Source: Acanthacorydalis orientalis (taxonomy: Eukaryota; Arthropoda; Insecta; Megaloptera; Corydalidae). From it: DNA of 64,000 nucleotides. The notes under the pieces were generated by a model. It saw nothing but the letters and a program-made list of their open reading frames with translations, was not told the origin of the DNA and ran no database searches. Numbering within the stretch: position 1 is the stretch's first letter; each line of letters opens with the position of its first letter. Both the position numbers and the translations under genes were made by a program. The DNA lies in NCBI GenBank assembly GCA_034766995.1, contig CM068316.1:14304000-14367999 (forward strand), given 5' to 3'. Of the stretch, positions 25,930 through 36,945 are shown piece after piece.

Positions 25930-26460
25930 ATGCAGTACTACAGTGTGCTGGGAAACTCAATCACGCATTGTCTTTCAAAGTGTGTGGTAAGTCCATGGAT
26001 CTGGAGATGGGTGGAGATAATATTCAATACCTTGTTAAAAAGTATCATCAGAAGCTGATAAAAAAGGAACTTGAGCAGTTGGAGTAGGCGATTGAAGAAG
26101 AGAAAGCTAGTGGTGAGGAGAAAGTTGAAGAAAATCTATATGTTATGAGTAGAGACAAATTAAAAAGCATTTAACTATAAATCTTGAAACTGCTAAAAAT
26201 AAAATGAAATTCCATCCGGAAATTAAAAGGATTGAATTTCATATGTGCCAATTTTGAGGCAATGTGATTACCTACTTTTACAAATTGAAAAGAAATAGGC
26301 AGATGCAGTCTACTCTAGAAGGGTTTTCACCAAAGCTTCAACTTCCTCTCAAACTAGTGCCACTACTAAAAAGAGAGTTAAATTGTTTCCCCTTCTAGTA
26401 GTGAATTACAAGAAATCTTCATGGAGGGTGATTTTTCCTCTATAGACCAGTAAATTGCTG
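25930..26460 (+). pseudogene. C-terminal remnant of a pogo/Tigger-like transposase
   Basis: In plus-strand frames: [20 protein letters not shown] then [11 protein letters not shown], an acidic EEEKASGEEKVEENLYVMSR, and later KKRNRQMQSTLEGF with a Ser/Thr-rich KASTSSQTSATTKKRVKLF in a shifted frame. Tigger proteins end in the same order: GLEVDEEDIEELVEEH, an acidic linker, then RQSTLDRFF and a Ser-rich tail. Stops and shifts are present, and the catalytic DDE part is absent. Related to the jerky/CENP-B transposase family. Confidence 0.7.
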
Positions 26461-27107
26461 GTGTGGGCCACAAACATATAAAAACAGATTATTACCAACA
26501 AAAGATAAATAAAAACAATTTCTTTTCATTTTCGATACGTTTTTGCATTAACATGAAGAGGGAGTTTTTAGCTTTAAAAAAATAAAAACAGTAACAGCGG
26601 ATTTGCACAGAAAGGCTTGTGTTTCATCTGATAAACTACTTTAGTCATATCTCTTGAGTCAGAGATTATTTTTAATATGAAATGTTTTCTTTGCCTTTAG
26701 AAACATCAGGAGTCCAAATAATGACTAAAAAGGAAACATTTGACATTATGCAGCAACGTAAAAATAATAATATCGATCAACAATTGAAATTTGCTGATAA
26801 TTATCTGATGAGCCATAAAAAATACTGAGAGGTTCAAAGAAAGGAAATTAAACGTCGATTTTACGTAAAATTAGAGATGAAAGGTAGATAGACAGTTGCA
26901 TACAAGAAAGAAGATACCTTTATAAAAAAAAAACATGATTGGATTCAAGGTACCTTTGAGGTACCTTGAATAAGGCTAATAAAAACAATTATATTGATTT
27001 AAAAATAGAAAATATGTTTTAATTATCCTCAAAATCCTGCCAATCAAAAGATATACATATTTTGAACCAATTGAATAACAAAAATTATTTTGACTAGCTA
27101 GATCATT
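26461..27107. other. Unassigned sequence between Tigger-like and mariner remnants
   Basis: A decayed frame near 26720-26825 reads MTKKETFDIMQQRKNNNIDQ then QLKFADNYLMSHKKY; it looks protein-like but I cannot name it. A perfect hairpin TTCAAGGTACC/GGTACCTTGAA with a TTTGA loop lies at 26944-26970. Confidence 0.4.
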
Positions 27108-27758
27108 TTGAATCGAATTGTTACTAGGGATGAAACATAGATTGTCTACAATGATGTGACATGAAAATTACATTGGATTAAACCATGATCAGCTTTATTA
27201 ACTTCTCTCAAAGCCGGTTTACTCTCCAAGAAAGTCATGTTATGTGTATGCTGGGATTGGAAAGGGGTACTGTTTAATGAATTCTTTCCACTTAATCAAA
27301 TCATTAATTCTGATAAATACTATGTTCACAATTGGATAGACTGAAGAACAGCATTAAGGAAAAACGACCAGAACTTTCCAATAGGAAAGGAGTAGTTTTC
27401 CATCAAGATACTACACGTATTTTTACAGACTCGGCAAAAATTGAGTGAGATGAATTGGGTTGTTCTCATTCATCCACCATATTCATCGGACTTATCACAA
27501 TCAGATATTCACTTATATCGTTCTTTTCAAAATTCTCTTAAAGGAAAAAAATATGATTATTTAGAGGCTTGTGAAATGCATGTTTCAAGATTTTTGCTGA
27601 AGATAAATTCTGAGAGGATGATATTATGAAACCGCCTACAAGATGACAAAAAGCCATTGATAATAATGGTCAATACATTATTTAATAAAGTTTTCTATAT
27701 TAAAAAAATGCTCTTGTTTCTTACCGAGAAATCCGACATTATTTATTGGCCTACCCAA
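27108..27758 (+). pseudogene. 3' half of a SETMAR/Hsmar1-like mariner transposase plus right terminus
   Basis: Frames give IVTRDETWIVYNDVT, KVMLCVCWDWKGVLFNEFFP, then SIKEKRPELSNRKGVVFHQD and, after a shift, HPPYSSDLSQSDIHLYRSFQ and NSLKGKKYDYLEACE. These match the catalytic domain of SETMAR-type transposases in order. All three catalytic Asp positions (RDE, HQD, SQSD) are retained, but a stop and at least one frameshift break the frame. The right end GCCTACCCAATA before TA (27759) matches the inverted form of the terminus at 20375. The N-terminal half is missing. Confidence 0.88.
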
Positions 27759-27760
27759 TA

Positions 27761-29346
27761 CTATTAAAAAATAATATTCGAACTAAAATAAGTAGTTCTT
27801 TTATATTAATATAAATTGAAGAAAGATTAAAATTTATTTAATAAATTATCAAATTACTTGAATTAAACAAAACATAACGAGAATAATTTAACGTTTATTT
27901 TCCAACAAAACTGAACAATTTCGGTCGAATTTATCGTGAAGTGTCGGTACGTTAAAACATTTAACTTAAGAATATAATTGAATGAAAAACCTTTTTTACA
28001 CGAATGACGTGAAACAAATTCATAATTTATGTAAATATTCATGCTTTAACGAATCTAGGCCAGTTGGGATAAGCTATCTGATGCTTTGGATATTATTATA
28101 TCAGCTCACAAATATCAAAACTAAAATAACTCATTTCTCTCTCAACATGATTTTCTGTATCCATAATATTTCTCACATATACATTTACACACACACACTT
28201 TTATATATATATATATAATGTGTGTGTGTAAGTGTGAGCGTGTAGTTGTGCTAGGATTAATTGTGTCGGTCAACGTGAGGGTTGAGTAAAACGCATTAAT
28301 TTATTATACTGAATCCGTGTGGCCACTTTTGTACACGTTATCTCGTTCCAACCACGTCAGATATGGAGCGGATGAATGGTTTCCTCGATTTTCATACTGA
28401 GCCAATCGATCCCGCTGTTTCTACTGTACTCCCATGCCGCGCGTCCCACATTTCTCTAAACGGAATACCTTGCATTCTTCTCATCCACATTAAATATGAT
28501 ACTTTATCATAGCTTCCCATAGGTTTTATTTATTCGTGATACGAACAAAAGATACATGCACGGCGTCTTTGTTCACTGGAACATTTATTTTTTGCGCTAC
28601 TTTTATTTTTTTCAAAAATATGTACATTGTTTCATAATTCATTTATAAGTGTCAAGCGGCGAGTAAAAATAAATTTATATTTTTTTTGTCTTCGACTTGA
28701 AATATTTCTTATATATATATAAACAATGTTTGTGAGCCCGTTCTTTGTTAGTATAATGTAGGTGTATTTACCTTAAGGAGGAATATAAATATCACTTTGA
28801 ATATAATAAAGTATACACATTTATATTATTTTATGTTTGGAATACAAAAAGCCGGCCTTTTATTTTTAAACGAGAATTTTTCATACCTTTTATAATATTA
28901 AATATATACTTTATTAAATATATATATTGATACTTTCATTTTCTTATCCCAGTTTGTAGTAAAGTAGGTAAATATAATACGACAGGTCAAAATTCTCTTT
29001 ATAAACATAAAAATATTTCCTATATTCATCAGTTTCTAGTAACCTCATATATATTATAAAAAAGTCAGTGATTTCCCTTTTTATAAGACATTTTCCTTTA
29101 AAAGTCTCGGAAAGAAATTAGTAAAACAAAAATATTGTTTTTTCAGATTATAATTTCGTGGAACATAATTTAGATTGTTTATATGTTCAAAAAAATACAT
29201 CTAAGTCAATTATTTCATTAAAGAATACAACATATTAATTATTTCCATGAATTTTTTCAGTAAACTGAATAGATAAGATAAAAAACATAATTCTGTATTG
29301 TATACATTGAAATATATCTAACTAAAAATAATAAAAAATTATATAC
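27761..29346. other. Start of RGK intron 2 (downstream of the P-loop exon)
   Basis: 28186-28231 is a (CA)n-(TA)n-(GT)n stretch able to fold back on itself. 28260-28600 is a GC-richer island with stops in all minus-strand frames and no match to the expected next RGK exon (DDEFGEK...). It may be an intronic regulatory element. Confidence 0.5.
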
Positions 29347-29352
29347 ACTTAC

Positions 29353-29579
29353 CTAAACTAGCATCGTACGTGTTCATGTATTCACTAGTCATAAACTGAT
29401 TAACCAGAGCTGTTTTTCCAACACCAGCGTCTCCTAACAAGACGACTCTGTAGCGAGGTATCTCCTCACAATCAGGACTAGGACTTGAACCTGGTGAACT
29501 TGAATCTACTGCATGATATGCTGAACAACAACTGCTTGCTCCGTCGAATGGCGATCCGTTATTTGAAACAGCGCTTTGT
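29353..29579 (-). CDS. P-loop exon of an RGK-family (Rad/Gem/Kir-like) small GTPase
   Basis: Internal exon of 227 bp: one base completing a codon, 75 full codons, one base opening the next. Read on the minus strand it gives a Ser/Pro/Cys-rich N-terminal stretch of about 40 residues, then EEIPRYRVVLLGDAGVGKTA (a G1/P-loop, GxxGxGKT) and LVNQFMTSEYMNTYDASL. The RVVLLGD start and the MTSEYMNTYDASL continuation match insect RGK GTPases as I recall them; ordinary Ras proteins lack this. RGK proteins bind GTP and, in vertebrates and flies, restrain voltage-gated calcium channels at the membrane. The acceptor is TTACAG just past 29579 and the donor is GTAAGT at 29347-29352. Codon use is clean, with no stop, unlike all transposon remnants around it. 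The remaining G boxes must lie in later exons, which I cannot find down to position 1. The family call is firm; which RGK paralogue it is stays open. Confidence 0.9.
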
Positions 29580-29581
29580 CT

Positions 29582-30062
29582 GTAACAACATATTTTTATT
29601 TTAGTTACAACTCAGTCTCTTTCTCTCTCTCCATCTATATATATATATATATATATATATATAACAATAATAATAAAAATTCCAAGTACACATTAGAACA
29701 TAAAATTTGACATCAAAAAACCGAAAGCTTGTACATTTAATAGATTTTTAATATACGATTAAGCAATTGTATACTGTCTTGTTACGTAGAGTTTATTAAT
29801 CAAGTACAGAACGTGTGTAAATCGACAAACTAACAGATGAGATCGACTGTTTTGAGCATTAATTAATTGTCATAGTCGATGAGGATCCATACTAGTAAGA
29901 TAAACTTGAATAGGGAACTGTGTGCTGATTGTGGTGACAAAACACTTTGTCTATAGAACTAGAGGTAGAATATAAACTTTTAGGTAGTGTATATAACTTA
30001 GTAACGAATTTGCTTAACAAGCAATGCATTGAAACTAATGAATTGATTTGTTGTTTATATAT

Positions 30063-30133
<71 letters not shown>
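29582..30133. other. RGK intron 1, proximal part
   Basis: Just upstream of the acceptor lie a (CT)n run and a TA tract (about 29610-29663, plus-strand orientation). A second TA tract is at 30058-30135. No exon signal. Confidence 0.5.
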
Positions 30134-30137
<4 letters not shown>

Positions 30138-30406
30138 TAGACAATAAAAAGTTAAAAAGATATAAACTCTAGAATTGTGAATATAAAATGTAGATTTTGA
30201 ATAGAATTATTTCCTTGTTTTAATTTTTGCTCACATTCTTTTAGTAATAAAATATTAAATAATAATTTAATTATCATTTTCTAACGACTCTTATCAGAAT
30301 TATAATTGTATGTTTTTATACCCTAGATCCTATTGATTCTTATTCTTTTCTATCCCTTTGGATTTGAGTTTTTGTTTTTCAGTATTTATTTTCGCATTAT
30401 CTTACA
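30134..30406. repeat. Copy 3 of the three-copy repeat
   Basis: Starts AGTAGACAATAAAAAG directly after a TA tract and matches 13556-13830 closely (TAGAATTGTGAATATAAAAT, GATCCTATTGATTCTTATTC, GGATTTGAGTTTTTGTTTTT). It lacks the 150-bp block upstream of the TA tract seen in copies 1 and 2. Confidence 0.8.
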
Positions 30407-31180
30407 GGCAATATTTTTAATTCCATTTATGTAAAAGGACTGAGTTTTTGATGTAAGAAAACCCAAAATATCTTTATTGTTTAATTTTTTTCCCGAACAC
30501 AAATTCTGAAGAGCCAAAAATAAATAATAATCACCGGAGGCCATTTCTGGCGAGTAAGTGGGATGAAGCACGGATTCCAAATTAAAGTCTCTAATCTTTT
30601 GTAGTAATGTTGTGGGTAGTGGATAGTCTAGTATTATCATGGTAGAACAAAACCTTTATATTCACTAATCGTAGGCGTTTTTTTATCAATCCTGTGTTTA
30701 AAAGCTATTGACAATAGACAACTGAATTAATCGTTTGATTTGATTCTAATTGTTGAAAGTGGATGACACCGTACATATCCCATCAAACAGACAAAAGTAT
30801 CTTTTTTAGATCCAATTTCTTCTTTGTTGTTGGTAAGGGCTTCTTATTCTTATATGTAAACTGTCTTTTTCTTAGGTCATTATGATACAGTATATACTTT
30901 CATCACCTGTCTCAATGCAGTCAAGAAACGGATCGTGCTCAAAGCGAGTTAAAAGAGAAGTACAAATGTTTATTCGCTGCTGCAATTGGCTTTGTGATAG
31001 CTCATGTGATTTCCACTTGGAATGGGATAAATTAAGTATTTCTACAATCTGATCCACCATTACTTTTGGCTCTGAATCCACAAAAATCTTTAGAGCCTCG
31101 TTGTCAAACATAACAGGACGCCCTAATCGGGTGTCATTATTAATACTGCTTTGTTCATCCCTGAATCTTTGAAACCATTT
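30386..31180 (-). pseudogene. Mariner transposase remnant, sister of 13830-14800
   Basis: Minus-strand frames: NEALKIFVDSEPKVMVDQIV, then WKSHELSQSQLQQRINICTS and LLTRFEHDPFLDCIETGDES. Further left are IILDYPLPTTLLQKIRDFNL, HPTYSPEMASGDYYLFLALQ and NLCSGKKLNNKDILGFLTSK. The order is helix-turn-helix, catalytic motifs and C-terminus of a mariner transposase. It is broken by stops between the parts, and its 5' end runs into the TA array at 31185. Closely similar to the copy at 13830, so both derive from one source element. Confidence 0.87.
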
Positions 31181-31181
31181 C

Positions 31182-31184
<3 letters not shown>

Positions 31185-31270
<86 letters not shown>

Positions 31271-31292
31271 CTGATAACGGTCATATATATGT

Positions 31293-31362
<70 letters not shown>

Positions 31363-31366
31363 CATG

Positions 31367-31400
<34 letters not shown>

Positions 31401-31468
31401 TATCTATATATATATATATATATATATCTATGTATATATATATATCTATATATATGTATATATCTATA

Positions 31469-31511
<43 letters not shown>

Positions 31512-31519
31512 GTATATAA
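31185..31519. repeat. Long (TA)n microsatellite
   Basis: About 335 bp of TA repeats, split by a short unique insert near 31265-31300 (TGTCTGATAACGGTCATATA) and by CTA/GTA variants. The mariner remnant to its left ends in it, which suggests slippage growth at the TA target site. Confidence 0.95.
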
Positions 31520-31814
31520 ACAAATTCTCAATAACCGCATAGAGTATCAAATAATATTAGATTTTTTTAAATGTCACTGGATTTAAACAGTACTGTTATA
31601 ATTTTTATGTAGGGAATAAAAAATCATTTTAATACTATATACAAATAACAAATAATATAAAAAAAATAATTTTATAGTTTCAAATATTGTTCTATGGCCA
31701 TTATTAGAATTTGATTGGAATATTATTATTTTTTTTTACTAACAATCTTTTATAAATCATCAATATTGATTTCTGATTGAAATGATTTTAGAACAACACA
31801 GTTCTGACATCATT

Positions 31815-32170
31815 ACGAAAGTCACATTCACTAATAAATTTTGTTTTTATCACACAAGCTATAAACATTTTTTTGATCAAAAATGTTTAATAAACCCAGT
31901 ATCTGATTGCTGCTTTGATGATGATGACATTGTTTTTAGAGCGTTAAGGTGTAGAAAAATTTCAGAACATGAAGCTAAAAATAAATTTCAGTGCGGAAAA
32001 GTAAAAAAACATTTTTTTCTTTAGTTTTGTAGCCTGAAAATGATGGAATTACTATCAAAATGCGTATATACAACCACTGAAAGTCATAAATTAATATTTA
32101 TTCAACATTTTTTACTAGATTTTTTTATAGTTTGTGAAATGGAATAAGAATTCATTTAATGAAACTATTT
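31815..32170. repeat. Inverted pair of interspersed repeat family 1
   Basis: The arm 31815-31946 is a reversed copy (ACATTTTTTTGATCAAAAAT, then TGATTGCTGCTTTGATGATG) and the arm 32022-32170 is a forward copy (CCTGAAAATGATGGAATTAC, AAATGCGTATATAC, ATTTATTCAACATTTTTTAC). A 75-bp spacer separates them. In the forward arm TGATGG can pair with CTATCA across a short loop. Head-to-head arrangement of a short family is unusual for a SINE and recalls Penelope-type termini. Confidence 0.6.
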
Positions 32171-32687
32171 TATAATTGTATTAAGGGTAAATTTGAAAAT
32201 TATATATACTTTTTTATCTATAAATGATTGTACATTTAGAAAATTATTAAAATGCCATCATAAACATCTTTGATTATTTTTAGTACTGTGTCTCAAGTCA
32301 TTTTCAAAACATTTTTTTTTACTTTTCACAAGCTACAAAAAAATAGTTAAAAAATAAAATAAGAATAAAAACAATTAAACAATAATTACAACTTATTGAA
32401 TATTTTTCAAAGAAACAGAATGGTAGAATATTTATTAAAAATAAGTTTTCAAAATAGAAAAAGCTCAATTACTAGAAAATATGTCTATTTAACGCTAAAT
32501 GCTAACAAATTGTTGAATATTCTCTCCATATTTTTAAATATATTTAATGTAAGTAAAATTTGTATATACTTTTTCAATAATTTGTAAATGGTTTCTCTAA
32601 ATTTTTAAAATAATTAAATTAATTGTATATATATATATGTACATATATAAATGTATATATATATATATATATATAATGTATATAAAT

Positions 32688-32720
<33 letters not shown>

Positions 32721-33726
32721 ATTTTATTGTATAGATAATTCAATTCTTCTGTTTATTACGGTTTGTTAGAAAAAAATCTGCACGGTAAACATTTATTCAG
32801 AGATTATTATTATTTTGTTTTTAACATTTTGATTTCATCACATTTATACATTAAAATATGTAGATGAATGGTATGCATCTTAAGCCGGATAACTTTAAAG
32901 GCATGACATAACATCTAGATTAAACTTGTCAAGAGATTCAGCTTGCGTGACGAAGGTATGGGGTTTTAGGTAAACATATAGGCGAGCAAGTAAACTTTAC
33001 TCGGATGAATAAAAGGTCGAAGTTCTGTGTACTTCTGAGCTTACGTATATGAATGTATATGTATAAGTGTCAGCATTTATGTCAATGTGTGCGCATTTGT
33101 CCTTTGAACCATTACAAAAGCGCCTCTCTTTCAGAAACTAGAAACTCAACTCAATCTGAAATATGAAGTTCATTGTAAAACAAAGTTTTCAATCGACGTC
33201 TGCTTAATTCAGATTCCGTTGTGTTTATTTATTGATGTATTGATCCGTCTCCGAAAAATGTTCCAGCCAGTTTTCATTAAAATTAAAAAAAACACACAGA
33301 CATTCTGAACATTTTACTTGTACAATTTTTCAGTTTTAATTTAATTTTCAACACTCTTGAAGGTAAAATGTTCATATAACGAAGTTATTTTCATGAATAT
33401 TTATTTTTAAATGTGACGAATATGGACGGAAACAGTTAAAAAAGGAGCGAGTAAATGAAAAACAGCTACGCAAGGACCTGATTTACATATTACTTAAACA
33501 ATAGAATAATGCAGATTATATTCATGTCACAGTTGCCTCGGTCATTGACCTGTGTATTATAAGGCAACAATGTTAAACATTTACATTATTTCAAGAAGAA
33601 AATGTCGTGTTAATTACAATTTTTCATCAATCAAATTCTACATTAAAAAATAGAAACAGATTAGAATTTAATTGAATGAGCTGAAACATTATATAAAATA
33701 TTTTTATTCTTTTTATTTATACCATA

Positions 33727-33805
<79 letters not shown>

Positions 33806-34960
33806 AACTGACAGCATAATTAAATCAATTTAATAAAATTGTTGACTCCTCTGGTTTTCGATTTCATTGATTAGATTATAAGGATGATTACAGTTAATAA
33901 AGTATGTTAGTCTATAATTTACTTTTTATAAATAATTTAACGTAAGACAGTTCGTTATTTTTTAAATTTGTTTTTGATACCATGTTTTAAAAAAGAGTTA
34001 TTTATTTACTGTTCGAAAAACTATCTTTTTAATCAAAAAATTATTAAAAATATGATCCTTTTATATTATTTTTTGGTGAATTTTAATTCATAAAATTGTA
34101 CAAATATTGATACAATAAGTTTATGGAAATTTCAACAGAATTTGATTAAACTTATCAGTCAAATTTCTCTTCTTAAGACAATGTACTTACATTGAAACAT
34201 ATTTAAAGGTTAATCATAACTCGATTTATGGAACTTTGCTTATGTGGTTGTAATTGTAGATTGTTAAAAAGAATGCTTTTTTAAGAAATTTTGATAAATA
34301 TCAAGTTAAAATTGTAATTATTAATACTAAAAGAAATAAATATAACATTAACATAATTGGTTCCAAACTTTACTGACAAGATTATAAATACACTAATTTA
34401 AAAAGGTTCTCGGCTAAGAAAGTCCTTGAATTAATTCGCATTACATTTATAATTTATAATATTATACATTCATAATCTAAACTATTCCATAATTAGAAAT
34501 TTAGGGGTAAATTCTTCCCCTCCCCTTCCAAAAAAATAAGGAACAAACATTTAACTTTAATTCAGCAGTTAAGAACTTAAATTTTCTCTCAAATGCTTAA
34601 ATAATTTTTATTAATGTACCTTTTGTATAACAATTCGCATTACGTTTTTTATTTATTTCTTATGCGATATGAATTCATGCATCCTGTAAAATGTAAAAAA
34701 AAATGTTAAAATTTCAAGATTTATTTAATTAATCGTAATATTTGCTACTTAATTTAACATAACGTTAATTTTCACAAAACAACCATTTACACGATACATA
34801 AACAGATCAAATCGTTTTTATATCCGTTAATTATGCAAAATAATTCACGTTCCATCAGATATATTTCGGTTGCGTTACACAAATAATTTATTATTTTTTT
34901 TGGTGCTGCTATACGAAAATATTGTTAGAAAACATGAATTTGTAATGAAGACAAATATAT

Positions 34961-35018
<58 letters not shown>

Positions 35019-35299
35019 GTTATGCATATATGTATGTAAATTGATATGTGCGAACATGTACATACAAGTTTATGTAGATACACAAAATACATACATACTA
35101 AATTATATATACATAACTCGTTCACACAGTAATAATTACGAAAATTTATTAGATCGACTGTGAACTAATTTTAGAATATTGTGTTGATGTATTATTTCGA
35201 TTACAAAGTGTTCAGTTGTAGATTTCATGCATACATATTCTATTTAATTTATGACTGAATTATATGTGTTTCTGTTGAAATTTATAAATTTTATTAATG

Positions 35300-35362
<63 letters not shown>

Positions 35363-35815
35363 AAACAATTTAAATAAATTTCAAATAATATGAAAGTTAT
35401 ATAAAATTGTAGATAAAAGTTAAAAATGTATAATGGCTTTACACAACTTTATCAAAATAACTGGATAATTTTGGCAAATATATGCATGATATTAAATTTT
35501 TTTTAAAAAAAATATATAATGATAGTAAATATTTTTTAGTAGAAATCAATACGATTGATGTAAATATATATAATTTATATATGTAATTTATTGATGTAAA
35601 TATCTAAAATATTGTACTGTATTTCTGACATGGTGAACAGGGAAATTCAGTTTTGTTCGTATTAAGCTTTAGTGCTTGTACAATTAGATGTATTATCTCC
35701 TATGACTAAACTTATCGACATAATATTTTTATGAATAATTTTAAAAAATATACTTTGTCCTTTTTTACAATATATCTTGTAGCTTGCACAACAAAATAAA
35801 TTATGTATCCATTGT
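32171..35815. other. RGK intron 1, repeat-poor part
   Basis: TA tracts at 32624-32720, 33725-33803, 34960-35010 and 35305-35360. 32880-33580 is less A/T-rich, with the IR-1 motif at 33540. No reading frame of note. Confidence 0.5.
33540..33550. promoter_or_regulatory. Candidate nuclear-receptor IR-1 site (ecdysone-response-like)
   Basis: GGTCATTGACC is a perfect inverted repeat of the GGTCA half-site with one spacer base, the consensus form bound by EcR/USP heterodimers in insects. It lies within the putative first intron of the RGK gene, in a stretch (33400-33580) that is less A/T-rich than its neighbours. It is a sequence match only; an 11-bp site can occur by chance in 64 kb. Confidence 0.35.
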
Positions 35816-36945
35816 TTTTCATCATAAAGCCTTCGAAACGGTCTGGGACGACGGACTAGTATACAAACTCATAAAGCACAAGGTACATGTATATTCTAGT
35901 CCGTCTCATCGATGACTATTTGAGAGACAGGTCATTCCGTGTCAAAGTGAACGGACAACTGTCAAGAGGGCGTCACATAGCCGACAGAGTGCCTTAGGGA
36001 TCTATCCTCGGGCCGATACTGTTCAACAACTATATTAATGAATTAACTGTTACAGATAAAGTGAACATGACGTTGAATGCCGACGACACCGACATCTGTA
36101 TAACCGTAACCCTCGACACGATAAGTCTTCGGCTCCAGAGAGCCATTGACAAAATTTACAAGTATAACTGCAAATGGAAATTAAAAATAAACTAACAAAA
36201 CCGAAGCTATAATATTCAAAAGAGGTAGGAAAGCAGAACCAGGACATCTTAATATCAATGGACCCGATATCCCTTAGAAGAACTCTGTCAAATATTTGAA
36301 TATACACATGGACAGACACGCAAGTATAACGAACATGTCGCAAATCCACGTAAGAAAGGGTACGCCGCCCTGGCCTCACTACATTCACTTATAGCTAGGG
36401 ACAGCAACCTGACATCAGATAACAAAATTACAATCTACAAGACCGTCATCCTACCGACTATGACGTACGCATCTCGAATATAGGGGAACACCTCCAAGAC
36501 AAACATCTTAAGTCTACAGTGGGTCCAGAATAAGATCTTGATCAGTGATTACCTAACAGACTAGACGCATTCTGAGGCTAAAATCAGCACGGTTGCACAA
36601 TATATCCAAGACACCAGTTGAAAGTTTTTTGACAATGTGCCACCGAGCATGATAAAAGACGAACTAGGTAAAGCACAGGTCAAACCACTAAGTAACAGAG
36701 TAGATAAGCATCGGCGGAGAAACAAGTTCGTGCAGCCATGTTACTTCATCGAGCCACGACAAATGTTGCCAACGCCGAGACGGCAGACAAAGTAAGGAAT
36801 AGTCCGGGTAGGAGGTAGATGCTCCGGGGGGATGTATTTTCTGGGTCATCACTGCTAAGTGGTTTTTTTTAAACACATAACACGTCAGTACACGACAACA
36901 AGACTCACACACTCCAAAAATTTCATGGAAAAACAACATTACTAT
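35816..36945 (+). pseudogene. Jockey-type non-LTR reverse transcriptase, 5' truncated and decayed
   Basis: Plus-strand frames show KAFETVWDDGLVYKLIK, DDYLRDRSFRVKVNGQLSRG, GSILGPILFNNYINELTVTD, then KVNMTLNADDTDICIT and TKTEAIIFKRGRKAEPGHLN, followed by the thumb region KGYAALASLHSLIARDSNLT and KITIYKTVILPTMTYASRI. This is the order of Jockey-clade reverse transcriptase motifs. The catalytic YADD box reads NADD. Stops and shifts occur throughout. The N-terminus and endonuclease are missing. A 3' untranslated stretch follows to about 36945 without a clear poly(A). Confidence 0.9.

Noticed and set aside
28260..28600. GC-richer island considered as the next RGK exon
   Set aside because: No minus-strand frame resembles the expected continuation after DASL, and stops occur in all frames.
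31123..31586. Further IYIYIY frames, including 119 codons
   Set aside because: Same TA-repeat artefact; also those at 7710, 17650, 29947 and 34875.
36050..36388. 112-codon minus-strand frame
   Set aside because: Antisense to the Jockey-type reverse transcriptase, which is clearly on the plus strand.
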